Source: Cytospora piceicola
Taxonomy: Eukaryota; Ascomycota; Sordariomycetes; Diaporthales; Cytosporaceae
Length of the DNA stretch: 64,000 nucleotides
Direction of reading: 5' to 3'
NCBI GenBank assembly: GCA_023375675.1
Contig: JALQBC010000006.1
Coordinates: 1,523,353-1,587,352 of the forward strand
The number at the start of each line of letters is the position of its first letter. Positions within the stretch are counted from its first letter, which is position 1. The notes below the pieces were generated by a model. That model did not search any database. It was not told the DNA's origin and saw nothing but the letters and a program-made list of their open reading frames with translations. Made by a program: the position numbers and the translations under genes. Below, piece after piece: positions 34,229 to 47,400 of this stretch.

Positions 34229-37200
34229 CTAATTAATAGTTATATAAGTAACCTTTAATAGTAAGATTAAAAAAGGCAGATTTTTCTTATAATTATTTTA
34301 TAACGATTAGAGTTCTTTTATAAGCTATTTGTCGTATTTTAAGTTATAAGATCTACGTTAAGATTAAGGCTATTTATAGTTATTTAAGTATAGCTAACTT
34401 TTAAAAAGTAGTTAATATTAACCGATAAACCTTTATAAGGCTTTTTTAAACTAATTTAATAGCAACGTATTTATTTAGAAAACTACTTTATAACCTACCG
34501 GTATATATTATCGTGTAATACTTTTAAAACTTCTTTATACTACGAACTTTCCTTCCGAATAAAACCGTATACCTATTTTTATACTATAAACTTCCTTTAA
34601 AGTAAAACTTATATATTTTCTTAGCTTGTTATTTCTTCTACCGAAGATAACTTTTTATTATAACCTTTTCTTATAACGATTATAAACCTTTTTTTTATAT
34701 TTTTACTTTATAACTTTATAATAAACCTTTTTTATAATTATAACCTTTATAACCTTCTTTTCTTTTATAATCGTACTTACGATTTTCCTCTTTCTTTAAA
34801 ACTTTATAAAACCTTCTTTTAAAAACCTTACTTTATAACAGACCCTTTCTTTATAAACCTTTTCGACGTTAGTTATATAAATAAAAAAGCTAGTAAAAGT
34901 TAAGCTATCGTATAGTAATTTTAAGCGATTACTACCTATAGGTAAATAGTTTAAACGTACTAGTAGTTAGTCAGAAAAGTATAGTATAAGAACGTCTTTC
35001 TTTTTATATACCTCGATTACAATTACTATAGCTTCGTAATAGCTTTCGATAAAAATAAAGCTAATAGCTTTTACCCTTTATAAAAATACTTCGATAGCTT
35101 AATAAAGGTATTATAAGTTCTTTAAAGCTAATAAATATACGTTAATTTAAAGTTATAAGATATTTTTATAAGTAAGGATATATTTAAAAAAGTTAACGTA
35201 ATAACTTTTATCGTATATATTATCGAAAACCTTTATTAAATAAGCGTTACCGGTAAATATCTGTTAACAGACTTTTAAAAAGACTTCGAAAACTAAAATA
35301 AAAATATATTTAAGTTAATTATTTTTATTTAATAACGTAAAATAAAAACCTTTTTAAAAGAATAAAAGATATATATAAGTTTATATAAAAGCTATTTTAT
35401 TACTTAACTACCGGATATTATATTAAAAAAGGAGCTATTAATATAATTAAAAATAAGATAAAAATAAAATAGTTCTTTTTTAACGTAAAAGTAAAGTAAT
35501 AAACAAAATAAGTTATTATCGATAAAGTAAAAGAGTAGTTAAAGCTTTTTATAAGTAGTAGTTATAACTTTTTTCTTTTTTAACTTAAAAACAATAGTAA
35601 TAACGTAATACTATTTATCGAAAAAGATAAATCGTCGGCGTTTTTACCTTCCGAAAGAAAATAAAAACGATAATTATTATATTATATACTATTACTTTTT
35701 CTTTCTTTTAAGCTTTTACTACGATCGAAAACGTAGCTATTACTATTACTATAAGATATAAGGCTATTAATAAGCTTTTAAAAACCGGCGTAATTTACTA
35801 TATTATAAGATTAACCTTAAAACTATCCGAACTTTCTTTTTTTATAGTTATATACGCCGGCCGGTATACTATACTATTAACGAAAAGCTATATATCCTTC
35901 GGTTTTTAAATACCTTTATAAGCTGTTTTATAACCTTTATAAGACTTTTCTTTTTTATTAAGTATTTAACCGTATACTAAAACTAAAAAAAATTATAGTT
36001 TTTTTAAAAGCTTAAGATAAAAATAAAAAGTAAACCGGAAAGCTTTATAACTTATTAAATAATAAGCTAAGGATTTATATAAATTTTTACTATTATAACG
36101 GTATTTAACCGGACTAGTTTTACGTTATACTTCTTTAAATCTTTATTAAAAAAGCTAAGACTTACTATATTTACTATATCGGTATAGTAAATAATTTTAT
36201 TATAACGTATAAAAAGCTAAAAACTTACTTTAAAACCGATATAAATTACTAATAATACTATAATAATTAAACTAGTATAACGTTTAATAACTTTTAAAAC
36301 GATAAAAATAACGTCGATAAAAGCTTTTATAAGGTTTTATATTTTATATTAAATAAGCTTTAGCTTTATTAATATACTTTCGGCTTTTATTACGTTAACG
36401 ACGAGATTTTAAGAATAACGGTTTTTCGAGTATATAAAAAAGTAGCTAAGTTTAAATACGTTTTTTATATACCTGCTGTTTTTTATAAAAAGCTTTTTTA
36501 AAACTTTCGCTTTTTTTTTAAACTATCTTTTAAATAAAAGAATAGTATTAACGGCTAATTTATTTAAGAATAACTTAACGATAAAGCTTATTACTTTAAC
36601 CGTCGGTATAATAATAACCGTTAATAAGAAAGTTCCGGCTTCCGAAAAAACGGTTTTAGCTTTTATAAAAAGACTTTCTATAATAACTATCGAAATAATA
36701 AACGCCGGTAATTATATAAAAAGAAGAAATGCTTTATTTATAGTTAAAAAGGTTATTAGTTTATAAAGTATATTTTAAAAAAAAGGTAACGCTTTTAAAA
36801 CTAATACTTAATATAATATAAATACTACGGTAAATCGGCTATAAAAAAAAGCTTTATATCTTTTTAACTAATTATAAAAGCTATAAAGCCGCTTATAGTA
36901 TTAATAGCCCGGTTAAATAAAATAACGATAATAATAAAAAAGCTAGCGTTTTTAAAGATAAAAAGGCTATATACTAGCTAATAAATATAGCTTTCTTTTA
37001 TATTATTTCTAATAACGATAACAGTAAAGACAGATATAAAAATACCGTTATTTTAGTTTTATAATTTACCTTTTAAAAACGTTATTTAAAGTTAAAATTT
37101 TAAAGTATTATCTTTAATATTAAAACGGTAGAATTCTCGATTATAAGCTATAATTAATATTTTACTTTTTAATATAAACATTTTTTAATAAAAATAAATA

Positions 37201-40200
37201 AAACTAAAGCCGGTAAAGCTATTATTAAATTTAGTTAAAAGGTATAGCTATCTTCTTTTAATACTATCGACGTCGACTTACTTATTGAAGCTATAACTTT
37301 TTATATTATTAATATATTTACATTATTTTTCTTATACGTTTAAAATATAAATAAGTTAAACGTTTTCTTTCGAAATATTATAAACAAGTTAATAAAAGTC
37401 GATAAATAAAGTAAAAAAAAAGCTATTTTTATTATCCGAAAGTAAGGCTATCTATAGTTTTTTCTTTTAAAACGAGATACTAATGTTTTTTTTATAAAAA
37501 AAGAGCTACGTCGTTTTTATTATCGTTTCGGATATCCGACTATTAATCGACTATCCCGGCTATTAATAAATACCGGCTATAAAGTTAATACCGCGGTTTT
37601 TAAAGTTATTATAAAGTTTTACTATTATTATTAAATAAAAAGCTTTACCTTTCGATAATTTAAATTTACTTTAAAAGATAATTATAATTTTAATTATAAG
37701 CTTATTATCGATATTATATATTTATTCGGAAAACCGGTATTTTACGTTATAAACTTATTAACGTTTTTTTAAGCTATATACTTTTTAACCTTATTATTTA
37801 TTAAAAATATATAAAAAGCCTTCCGGATAATATAGATAGATATATATTTTAAACCTTTTAACTAGCTAGTTTATAATACCGGTATTAATTTCGCGTTAAT
37901 AGAATTCCGAAATAAAGCTAAGATTATAAAGATTACGTATAAACAGGTATTTATAAAAGCTTATTAGTTTATTAAAAAAGTCGAAAGATATTATAGCTTT
38001 TTATATTATATTTTCGAGATTTTATACGTTAAGCTTTCGATTATTTTTAATAACGATACTATTTTATAAATAACTATTAAAGCTATTAACGATATAATAA
38101 AACTAAATAAGTTAATACTTATATTACTTATCTTCGATATCTTATTTTAAGTAAACTTCGATTTATTTTTATCGTTATCGATACTATAATATATAAAAAT
38201 AATTATAAAGGCTATAAAAGTACTATAGAAGCTTTTTATAAAACAGTAAGTTAATAAAGTTATCGTTATATAAAATAACTTAAACGTAAAAGATTAAATA
38301 GCTTTACCTTTTTAAAGTAAGGTATATATATAATAAGAAAAAAAAAGCTAATAAAACTTATATAAGCTATTTACTATCGATAAGTATAATTTTATATTAG
38401 ACTTTTTTAATAAACTTATTAAATTTCGATTTATACTAGTTCGCTTATATTTTTATAACGATTTTAAAGATACGACCTTTAAAGTACCTTTTTTATTCGG
38501 TCCGGTATAGACTCCGGAATAAAGCTTTAAAGTATCCTTTTCGTTCGGTCCGGCGTAAACTAAGCTATAGCCGCCGATCGCTTTAACGCGAACTAAACTA
38601 TAAAGGCTATAGAAACGCGGCCGGCTTTTTAAGTTTAAGAATAAGCTTAAACTAGCTGCTTTAATAGCCCCGGCTATCTTTATCTTTTTTACTTAAAAAG
38701 AGAAGAATAACTATAAGTTAGTTTTAAAGCTACGTTATAACGCTATTATTATTAGTCCCGGTAAACCTTTTAAAGAGTTTAATATAAAAGAGATTACAAA
38801 CTTTATTAGTTATAGTATCTTTTATTTTAAGCTATTTAACTAAAAGACTTATAGCTTATACCGTTTATTTAAAACGTAAATAGTTTATAAAATTAAAAGT
38901 AAGACTAAAAAGCTATACGAAAAGTTATATCTTATTATTTAAAAGTATAACAATACTAGTAAAAAAGATATTCTTACTTAATTATTAATAATTTAAAAGG
39001 TTAGCTAACGTATTATTACCGCCTTTACTTTATTTCTGTTCCGAATAAGTATAATTATAAAACTTTATAACGTTATATAGGTTTACTTTTAATTAAAATT
39101 AAAGCTAATATAAACGATTTTAGCTACGTTATTAAAAGAACTTAAGCCTTAATACCTTTTAAGTATTATTATACGGCTTATAAAGCCCTTTTATAATATC
39201 GCCGAGGTAAACGTATATTAGTAAACGACGTATTATAAGTACTATTATATAAAACATTAATATAAATATATTTATATATAACCTTTACTTTTATATTACG
39301 ACCGACGGTAAAAACTCTTTTAATATCGTTAATATATAAACCGACGATACCTTTATACTTAAAACTTCGGCTTTTTTAATAATAAAAGAAAAGAAGATTT
39401 AAAAAACAGAGATTAAATATAAACTTAAAGTAAAGCTTTTACCGAGTACTTCCTTCGATTTTAATAATACTAAAATAACGATATATAACGATAAATTTAT
39501 CGAGGTTAGGTAAAAGGGATAAAACGTTAAGATCGAAAAGGTTAATCCGAAGGCGTTTAACTATACTTAAAAGTATTTCGAATAACGTATTTATAAGGTA
39601 TATTTAGTATTAATTTATTAGCCGGAAGCTGTCTTTAATTTCTTTATTATAACTTAGATTTAAAAGTTAAATATAAAGGACTATAAGCTATTAAATTAAC
39701 GTTTTAAATAATAATTAAAGAATATCGAAAGAGGTTTACAATATATTACTTTAAACCTAATAAAGGTTAGATTAACCGTTTTTATCGATAGTTCTTTTAT
39801 AAATAACCGAAATCTTAGTTTTTAGATTAGCTTTATAATCGTTTTTATCGATAAAGAAAAGAATAATAATAGTACGTAGTATAAAATATAAAGTAACGTT
39901 TTATATTAGTCTTTTATAAAATATAAACGTATTATATAAAGCGTTTTAGTATTAAAGATTTATAGTATAATTAACGGCTTCGATTTTAACGTTATAATTT
40001 TATTTACTTTAAAGATAATTACTAATTAACTAAACCTTCCGACGATTTTTTTTACGATTTATATAAACTTATACTTATTATATAAATACTTAGTTAAGCT
40101 AAACACGATAAAAGAGAAGCAGCTAATAATCGATATTATATCGTTATATTAGTTATATAAAAGATAAGAGATTTATAAGATACGATAGATTAATAGTAAT

Positions 40201-40559
40201 AATAATCTAACCGATATAATAATAAAGGTATCGTTAAATAAAGCTTTAATATATTTAATCGATTTAAACGAGTTAATAATTAAGGTAAAGGGATACGTAG
40301 ACCGGGCTTAATCGACGGTATAGACGGTATAATAGGCCGAAGGTATCGGCTTATAATACCGTAAGTACTATACTTTATAGTCGTTCCGACGGTAAACCGA
40401 ATAAAGGCGATAACTAAGAGGACGTCGATTTATAAGAATATTACAGACGATTAAAAAAAGCCTATATATATAAGGCTATAAAAGCTTATATATATAAGGC
40501 TATAGGTAGTATAGGTAGATCGATAGTATAAAGCTATTATAAAACAGAAAAGTTATTAG

Positions 40560-40757
40560 TATAAAACGTTGTTTAATCAGGTAAGCGATTAGGCTTACCG
40601 CCTCGGCAGGGCGGTAGAACTGTTAAGCCGCCTAGCCTATAGATAGTTTCTATACTAGGCCTGTAGATAGCTTTAAACCTAGAGAATAGACATATACAAC
40701 CTAGACTAAACGACTGTACGATCGATCGTATTTGTATTACCCTAAGCCCTACTAACA
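40560..40757 (+). repeat. 3' LTR of copia element 1 (198 bp)
   Basis: Direct repeat of 34031-34228, clearly less RIP-mutated, with GGCAGGGCGGTAGAAC and CCTAAGCCCTACTAACA still intact. It is the better template for the ancestral LTR. Confidence 0.92.
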
Positions 40758-40762
40758 ATAAC

Positions 40763-41141
40763 TATGTGGTTAAATCCCCTTACTCTCTGTCACACCGACG
40801 CTAAGCCAATGAAGCTCATACACACACTGAACTGATCCGTCGCATCCGTTCTTTAATCTGACGCGAGGGACCCCGATACATTCTTCGAAAAACCTCATGT
40901 AGAACCTGGTGGCACTCGGCTGGACCATGCTGCAAGACTTGCACCAAGTAGACTGCACATACCTTTTCGTGTACGTAAGCAGGTGTCACGAGATATAAGG
41001 TAGTCGCTATTGCACCGTAATAGCGGTTCCGTTTTTGCGTCACGGCTGGTACCGCCACTCCCTTTGGTACTTCTCCTTCCAACGGCTTAGGAACTCAAGA
41101 TATCGCCGAGTCGAATTAGCCTCTCTTGGTTATTGTGGAAG
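40763..41141. other. Spacer downstream of copia element 1
   Basis: Ordinary base composition returns here. Two overlapping minus-strand frames (40770-40958 and 40816-41082) have no recognised relatives. They may be debris of the gene whose pieces continue at 41226-42541. Confidence 0.4.
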
Positions 41142-41320
41142 GTGACCTGTAGTTTTTTTTGACATGGTCAGGATTCCCACGAGTCTCATCTTTAAGAGAC
41201 GGGTGAGCATCAGGTAGCAATTAAATCAACAGTGACCTGTAGTTTTTTTGACATGGTCAGGATTTCCATGAGTCTCATCTTTAAGAGACGGGTGAGCATC
41301 AGGTAACAATTGAATCAACA
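41142..41320. repeat. Tandem duplication of about 90 bp
   Basis: 41142-41231 and 41232-41320 are two head-to-tail copies starting GTGACCTGTAGTTTTTTT and ending AATCAACA. They differ by a T in the T-run and a few C/T changes (CCCACGAG against TCCATGAG). The second copy overlaps the 3' end of the minus-strand open frame at 41226-41501. Confidence 0.9.
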
Positions 41321-42541
41321 GGTCAAATTCGTCCGGCAGGCATGAATCCTCCACCTTGAGGTTTCCCAGGCCGTCACCCACTGGCACCTCGGGGCCACCA
41401 GCAGTTTTTACTGAATTAACCACTTGCTTGATAGTCAGAGGAGGCATTAGAGGAGCATCTAGAGGTACTGAGTGTGAGATTTCATACTCTCTGTCGCTCA
41501 CTCCTTGTCGCTCGAGGCACTCACATCACCTTCCACACACGTACCCTTCCACCCATTCACCCTTGAATATATGGGAGGGGTGAGGTGGCAGACTCTGTGG
41601 CAGCAATCAAGAGAGAGGAAAGTGATGTACATGGAGATTGTGCATGTATGTTCAGGTAGAAACCTCACTCTTCACACTAAAAACCACCACTGGACTCAAC
41701 AGACAGCCGTGTACAATCTAGCGACCCGTTGTCCTCCGCGCACGCATCTCCCTTGAAAGCTCGTCTCGACTTAGCTCCGGATTTTTCTTCCAGCTGCTCT
41801 CGCTCCTGAAGAATGAATATTTCCGGGAATCTGCGCTTGACTCTTCTATAGCACTTGGCACAACGTGGCATAAGCTCCCCTGTAAGCCCGTCAAAGATTG
41901 TAGCACTCTCTTCGGGACAGTCCGACACACAGTCAGCGTACTCCTGCGCCATTTGGTAATCAAGAGCGTCTTGCCGATGCGTAACAGACTGTCGCGAGGA
42001 TCTTGACTGTTGCCATTCCTTGTGGGCCATCTTGCCAGCATCTTGGACTCGGGCCACGAATTGTCCAGGACCAGTCTTGTGCGGATAGCTCCTTTCTGCG
42101 AGGCGCTTCATCAGTCTACGGCGGGTTTCGTAGGACCAATCGCCAAGGTGGTCTATACTATCTATAGTTATGAAAAGAACTGTCCTGGAACCACGAAACC
42201 ACTTCTCGACGCTAGTATCGATGCTATGAGACATGGGTCCCAACACATGATTTGCTGCTGGTGCTCTTTGCTATGCGGGCCGGTGCAAGTGTGTAATATG
42301 ACTTGTGTATTTTCATACAGCTTTCTGAGAAAGTTGCTGTATTCTGTTCTGTAGGCCTCTGGATTTCTGATGGTTCTGGATGTGGCTAGAGTCAACAGAA
42401 ACAGCTGCACCAACGGTCGTGACCACGATGAGGCTTGTCCCGGTGTGATTTGTTTCTGGACCTTGATATCCAATTCACTGACCTTGTTCTGTAAAGAGAT
42501 AATGTCTTCCTCAAGGTAAGGTTGAGAATCAGATTGAGCAG
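41226..42541 (-). pseudogene. Fragmented protein-coding remnant, unknown family
   Basis: Three minus-strand pieces look like former coding sequence rather than noise. The first (about 42490-42168) reads NKVSELDIKVQKQ...NFLRKLYENTQVILHTCTGP and follows a good intron-like GTGAGG...TTTACAG (about 42494-42550), but has no usable upstream ATG. The second (ATG 42234 to 41677) reads WFRGSRTVLFITIDSIDHLGDW in a different frame, overlapping the first. The third (about 41501-41226) ends LPDEFDLLIQLLPDAHPSLK. The frame change near 42200 and the missing start suggest a pseudogene; the second piece alone could still be a 185-aa gene. I do not recognise the family. Its 3' end runs into the 90-bp tandem duplication. 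Confidence 0.4.
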
Positions 42542-43219
42542 CAAACCTCACCCTCACGATCTCGACTCTTCCATGTCACGTGTATTGTAGTGATGTAGCA
42601 TATATAAAGCTCCTGAGTTTCCTTCCCTTTCATTCAACCTGGTATACTACGCTTCATTCCGCGTTTCTTCTCCTCTCCTTTGGTATTACTGTCAACCAGC
42701 AAGAGTCAGCACAAACCAGCACAAACCAGCATGAGCATAGCCATACACTCCGCATCGCCACATCACCACATCATCACAATAATCAGTTCCTATAATCATC
42801 AGAGTATCTTACTCTCTTGTTGCTAGCCTTGAAAAATGCCCAGTATACATCTGCAGATGGATCATTTACGCCACACAACAGTCATTTGCCTAGTCGATGT
42901 AAGTAATCTTGGAATATTGACTGCTGAATATTCATAATTAGATTACTTCCTGTGACCTTGCTCACTTCTACTTCTGCTTCTATGACTTCCAACTGCAAAA
43001 TTCTGATTTCTCTAATTCCAGCTGGCTTTCTACTATCCCCAGGCTTGACTGGCAGGTCTGACTGCGTCTGCGTCTGACTGCGTCTGCGACTGCGACTGCG
43101 ACTGCGACTGCGACCCCGACCCTGTTGACAAGCCCCTTCACAGCGAGCTTGGTAAAGCTGTTCCTGCCCCAGAGACCGTGGCCGGAATTCGAAAATGATC
43201 TCCACTACAAACAACAACT
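42542..43219. other. Spacer with hexanucleotide repeat
   Basis: No supported gene. It holds repeated CAGCACAAACCAGCA-like units near 42707-42730 and a hexanucleotide microsatellite at 43060-43114. Arg/Ser-rich translations here are made by that microsatellite. Confidence 0.5.
43060..43114. repeat. Microsatellite, CTGCGA/CTGCGT hexamers
   Basis: About nine imperfect copies of a 6-bp unit alternating CTGCGA and CTGCGT. On the minus strand it translates as an Arg-Ser run, which explains the apparent RS-rich frame. Confidence 0.85.
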
Positions 43220-43979
43220 AGGGTCCTCAACTTAGACCTTATCACAGAGGAGGGCGTGGATGAATTCATGGGCTGTTTTGCTTGGAGCCAGAACCGCGAG
43301 GCTTTCGAGATCTGCTCTGTATCACAAACGGACCAGATCTCCAACAACAACCACAACAGCCCCGATATGAAGCTTGCTAACTAGACGGGATTCGGTTGCT
43401 GTGAGGCAATGCCCTCATATGATGATGAATGCACCTATAAGGGAACGGCTCCGTACCTGTCTGGACCTGGATATGGCTCAAAACGGTGCTGTCGCCAAGC
43501 CTGATATTACCATTGCTGAGTTTGTCCTTCCTGTCGACTACCTGAGGCGTGGAATCTCGGGTCAGCCTCGACGGTCCGACAATACAAGATTTGCCGTTCT
43601 TGTGTCCCCATTCCCTACTACCAACGTCACTGAGCAGTCTTCTTCTTCGGATCCAACGTTTGCCTCATGACGAGGAGGCCTACAAGTGCCGGCTCGAAGA
43701 GGCTTTTAAACACGCCTTCGCAGGACTGGAGCCATTCCAAACAAATCCCTCCCTTTGACCTTGCTTACCTCGGCGGAAACTGTAGAGATGGAGATTGGAA
43801 AGACCTTTCCGATCAGGGAGGGTTGGGAACACCAAGCGAGATTACGGCCGGCTTCAAGAAAACAGAGGGTTTTCTTCTCCACCCTCGACTTATTGTCGCC
43901 AGACAAGCAAGGCGTTGTCGAAGCTCGAGCGAATAAGCTGGGATTGAGCATGTATTGGAGTATTGGGAGTGGAGTTTAG
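43220..43979 (+). pseudogene. Possible decayed gene, unknown family
   Basis: Normal-GC stretch with codon-like pieces in several plus frames: EEGVDEFMGCFAWSQNREAF (about 43242-43300), AKPDITIAEFVLPVDYLRRG (about 43494-43553), and a final EIGKTFPIREGWEHQARLRP continuing to a stop at 43979. No continuous frame or convincing intron set joins them. I cannot name a family; a remnant is more likely than a live gene. Confidence 0.3.
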
Positions 43980-44286
43980 GAGCGAGCAATATCATCTGGG
44001 CAAGACACTGCAACGGCTTGGAGGAGCAGCCCGAAAAGACATCGGAGTTCCGGCAAAGGTTATCCAGGAGTGTTGATGTATGGGTCAGCGGGCTGTGCTT
44101 ATAGACAGATATCTACTGTCCAATAAATGCGACTGCATAGGCCCTCGTTTCATAACGGCCACCAGTGCTAGGAGCGTCTCGGGTTTTACGATTAGTGGAC
44201 ACACTAAGTCACCTCGCTTAGACACGGGCAGCAGCAAGCAAAGGGGATGAATAGATAACCAGACCTATCTTGACCATAGACTCATA
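43980..44286. other. Spacer before copia element 2
   Basis: No gene. Ordinary composition up to the 5' LTR at 44287. The 5-bp target sequence TCATA is at 44282-44286. Confidence 0.5.
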
Positions 44287-44436
44287 TGTTACGTATCTGG
44301 GCATATCTGGGCCCACTCTATTATAAAGCTCGCTACTAATATAATCTATATAAGGGAGCTTCCTACGCCTATTATAAATAGTATATAATAGCAGTTAAGT
44401 TACTTTATTCGATATACCTTACTCTAAATCGTTTTA
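44287..44436 (+). repeat. 5' LTR of copia element 2 (150 bp)
   Basis: Begins TGTTACGTATCTGGGC and ends AAATCGTTTTA. The outer (left) half is little mutated and the inner half is AT-shifted. Confidence 0.9.
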
Positions 44437-47400
44437 GTTATAAGCCCGGCTCTTTAAACCCTTTTAGTAAAGATCTATCGAGTACTCTTCTCTTATCGTT
44501 TAAACGCTTTTTTCTTATAAAACAATTACTCTAATTATATCTTCTAATAGCTTAAAATCGATCTTTATAAGCTCGATACTCTTATACGATCGTAAGAGCT
44601 ACCTAACTTAATTTCTTTAGTTTAAATTTTACTATATACTCTGCGGTATTTAAAAGTAAGTCGATTTTAAAAAGCTTAATTAGCTAAACTCTTTAACTAA
44701 TATCCTTATATAACCTACGTTTAAAAGTATATTTAATTTTAAAAAAGCAGCTACTTAAATAAACTATATTAAATAGCTCGGGAATTAAAACTAAAATAAT
44801 TAAACTACTTATAATATAGCTTTAGTTAAGCCGGAAAAACCTAATTATAATAAAGCTGTTTTAAAGCTTAATTAGCTTTAAAAGCAGTAAAATATAAGTA
44901 ATATAGTTACTTCGATCGTTTCGAACTGTTACCTTATAGTTTAAAACTAAATAAACTATATAGTAAACGTTAGTCTACTTGCTTTTACTTAAGTTAAGAT
45001 TATTATATAAGATACTACTACGTTTTAAAGAGTTATTTAAGTATTAAAGGATTATTTAGCCCTTTTTCCCTCGAACGTAAGAATAACCGCCGTAAAAAAA
45101 TACCGGGTAACGTTTAAAACGACGAAAGTAAAGAGGAAAAACCCTTTTAAATAATACGTTTAATAATACCGAGCATTTCTCTATACTTAAATATATAATC
45201 TAATAAATATAAATAACGTACTTACTATTAAAGATTTTATTAATACGGTTAATAAGCGTATAGCTTTAAATTAAATTAGCCGTATTATATAAAACTTTAT
45301 TAAAAATAATAAGCTAAATAGCTTTATACTTACTTTAAAGTAGCTTAATATATAGTTTATTACTTTTAGTTATAAAAGAGCTAACCGTTTTTTTAAAAAA
45401 CCTACTATATTTATTACGCTTTTAAATTAAGTATTTTAAAGAAAATCTCGTAATAATAAGCCGAAAGTTCTCTATCTGTATAGCTAAATGTATTTATAAT
45501 AACTTAAAGATTACGTTAAGCTCGAAATAGTAACGAAAAGCTTTTTAAAGCTTACTTAAAAGCTCGGAAAAAGCTTATTTACGCCTTTATAAGTAAGCGA
45601 AATATATAAACGCTTTAAAGAAATAAGCTAGTTTACTTTTAAAAAACAGCTTTTTAATAAAAGGTAGATTAAAAGTAAAAGTAAAACTAAATAAAGTTAG
45701 TTTATATATTTTAAAAAGATTAATACCTTTTTCCGAAAGTATTTTATTTCTATTAAATAAAGTATTTACTTAACTATTTACGCCTTCCTTTACTAGCTTT
45801 TATATAGTATTTTAATCGATAATTATAAAACTTTTTACTTAATTAATACTATAAACTTACTTACTTCCGATTCGGTTTAAAAAGCTAAGCTTAAGAATAT
45901 AGTAAAAGCTAGTATTATTACCTTTCCGATTACTATTAAAGAAACTTAAGTAATTAAAAACGTCTTTAATAAAGCTTAAAAACTTAATATAAAAAACTTA
46001 GTCTTTAAAAATATTATATATATAAAAAGCTTTTATATTAATATTATTTCAAAAGCTTATTTAAAGTAGGCTAATATATAGTATATAAAACTAAACTATA
46101 CCTTTTAATATAAAACACTCGATAAAAACGTAATAGTTAAACAGTTAATACGTTACTATAATCTAGTTTTCTTTAAATATAAGCCTTCTTCTACCTATAT
46201 AAATAACTAAATAGCAATTCCGATAAACGACGCTAATATCGTTATATATACAATACTTATAGTAACTTAAAAGAAAAATATATAACCTTTACTAACTAAA
46301 AAAGATTTAAAGTATTTTTAATACTTATAATTAAGGTATTTAAAGCTAAAAGCTTTAAAAGTAATAGTTTAAGCTATACGAAAAGTAAAGATTAATAGTA
46401 TATAGCGTATAAAATATAAGTATTATATAATAGCGTATACCTTATATATAATATTAAAATAAATCTTTAAAAACCGCTTACTACGCTTATTTTAATATAT
46501 TAACTAAGATTTATTTAATTTCTTATATAAGCTAAACGGCTTATTTTAACTACTAATAATTAAAAACGAGTTTTCGAAAGTGCTTTATACGAAAGTACTT
46601 TCGTTAAAGAGTAAAAAAGATATATTTCTTACGTTTAAAAAGTTTTAAAGTATAATAAAAACTAAATATAAGCTCGCGGTCTATAAAGTCCGTTAAAATA
46701 ACGAAAAGGCGATAATCTTAAAGTATAGTAATACTAATTATATAAAGTAGTACGTATATAAAAGAATCGAACTTAAGTTTACGTTAACTTATATTTATAA
46801 ACCGAACAGAAGTAGTAAGTATATAAAGAAGAAGGTTATTATTAAATCGATTAAAATATATACCGTAGCTAACTTATTTAAAAAGCTATAGCTATAAACG
46901 AATATAGTAGCTATATATTTTTATAACCGATCTTTATATTAAAGAAAAGCGTAAATATCTTTAAACTAAGTATTTAAGATATAGTCCGTTTAATATTTCT
47001 GTTAATATACTTTATACTAAGTTTATAAGCTTATAATAAACCTACGCCTTAATTAAAAAAACATATATATATATAAATACTAAACGTATCTTTTAATTAA
47101 AAACCGAAAAATAAAACGTAGTAAGCGTTTATTTAAAATATAACCGAAGGCGTATATTAGCTATTTAGTAAACTATAAAATATCTAATATTTATTTAATC
47201 TAAGTCTTTATAATCGATTAAGTAATTACTATATATAACGTTGTTTTCGATAAAAAGCTCTTTTATAAGCTAAAGAAAAAAGCCGATAGTTTAACTATAC
47301 TCGAATATATAAATATATTACTTAAAATCATAGATAATAAGGTAATAAACGTAACTTTAGTTACCGAAACGCTTAGAATCTTTAATAGTTCCGAAAAGTA

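Larger units (their letters stand above)
34031..40757 (+). mobile_element. Ty1/copia-type LTR retrotransposon, RIP-inactivated
   Basis: Two 198-bp direct repeats (LTRs) bound a 6.7-kb element flanked by a perfect 5-bp target duplication, ATAAC (34026-34030 and 40758-40762). The 5' LTR begins TGTAAAACG; the 3' LTR begins TATAAAACG and ends ACTAACA. Just inside the 3' LTR is a purine-rich AAAACAGAAAAG, a plausible polypurine tract, so the element reads on the plus strand. Broken plus-strand translation still shows, in order, an integrase zinc-binding-like RRFYYRFGYP stretch (about 37500-37550), integrase core remnants (about 37680-38000), and an RNase H-like region with FIDSSF (about 39780) up to about 40170. 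Integrase before RNase H is the copia order. Every frame is full of RIP-made TAA/TAG. Boundaries and repeats are seen directly; the domain names rest on decayed similarity. Confidence 0.92.

Noticed and set aside
42882..43217. Arg/Ser-rich minus-strand frame resembling an SR splicing factor
   Set aside because: The RS run is made by the CTGCGA/CTGCGT microsatellite; there is no RRM and no gene structure.
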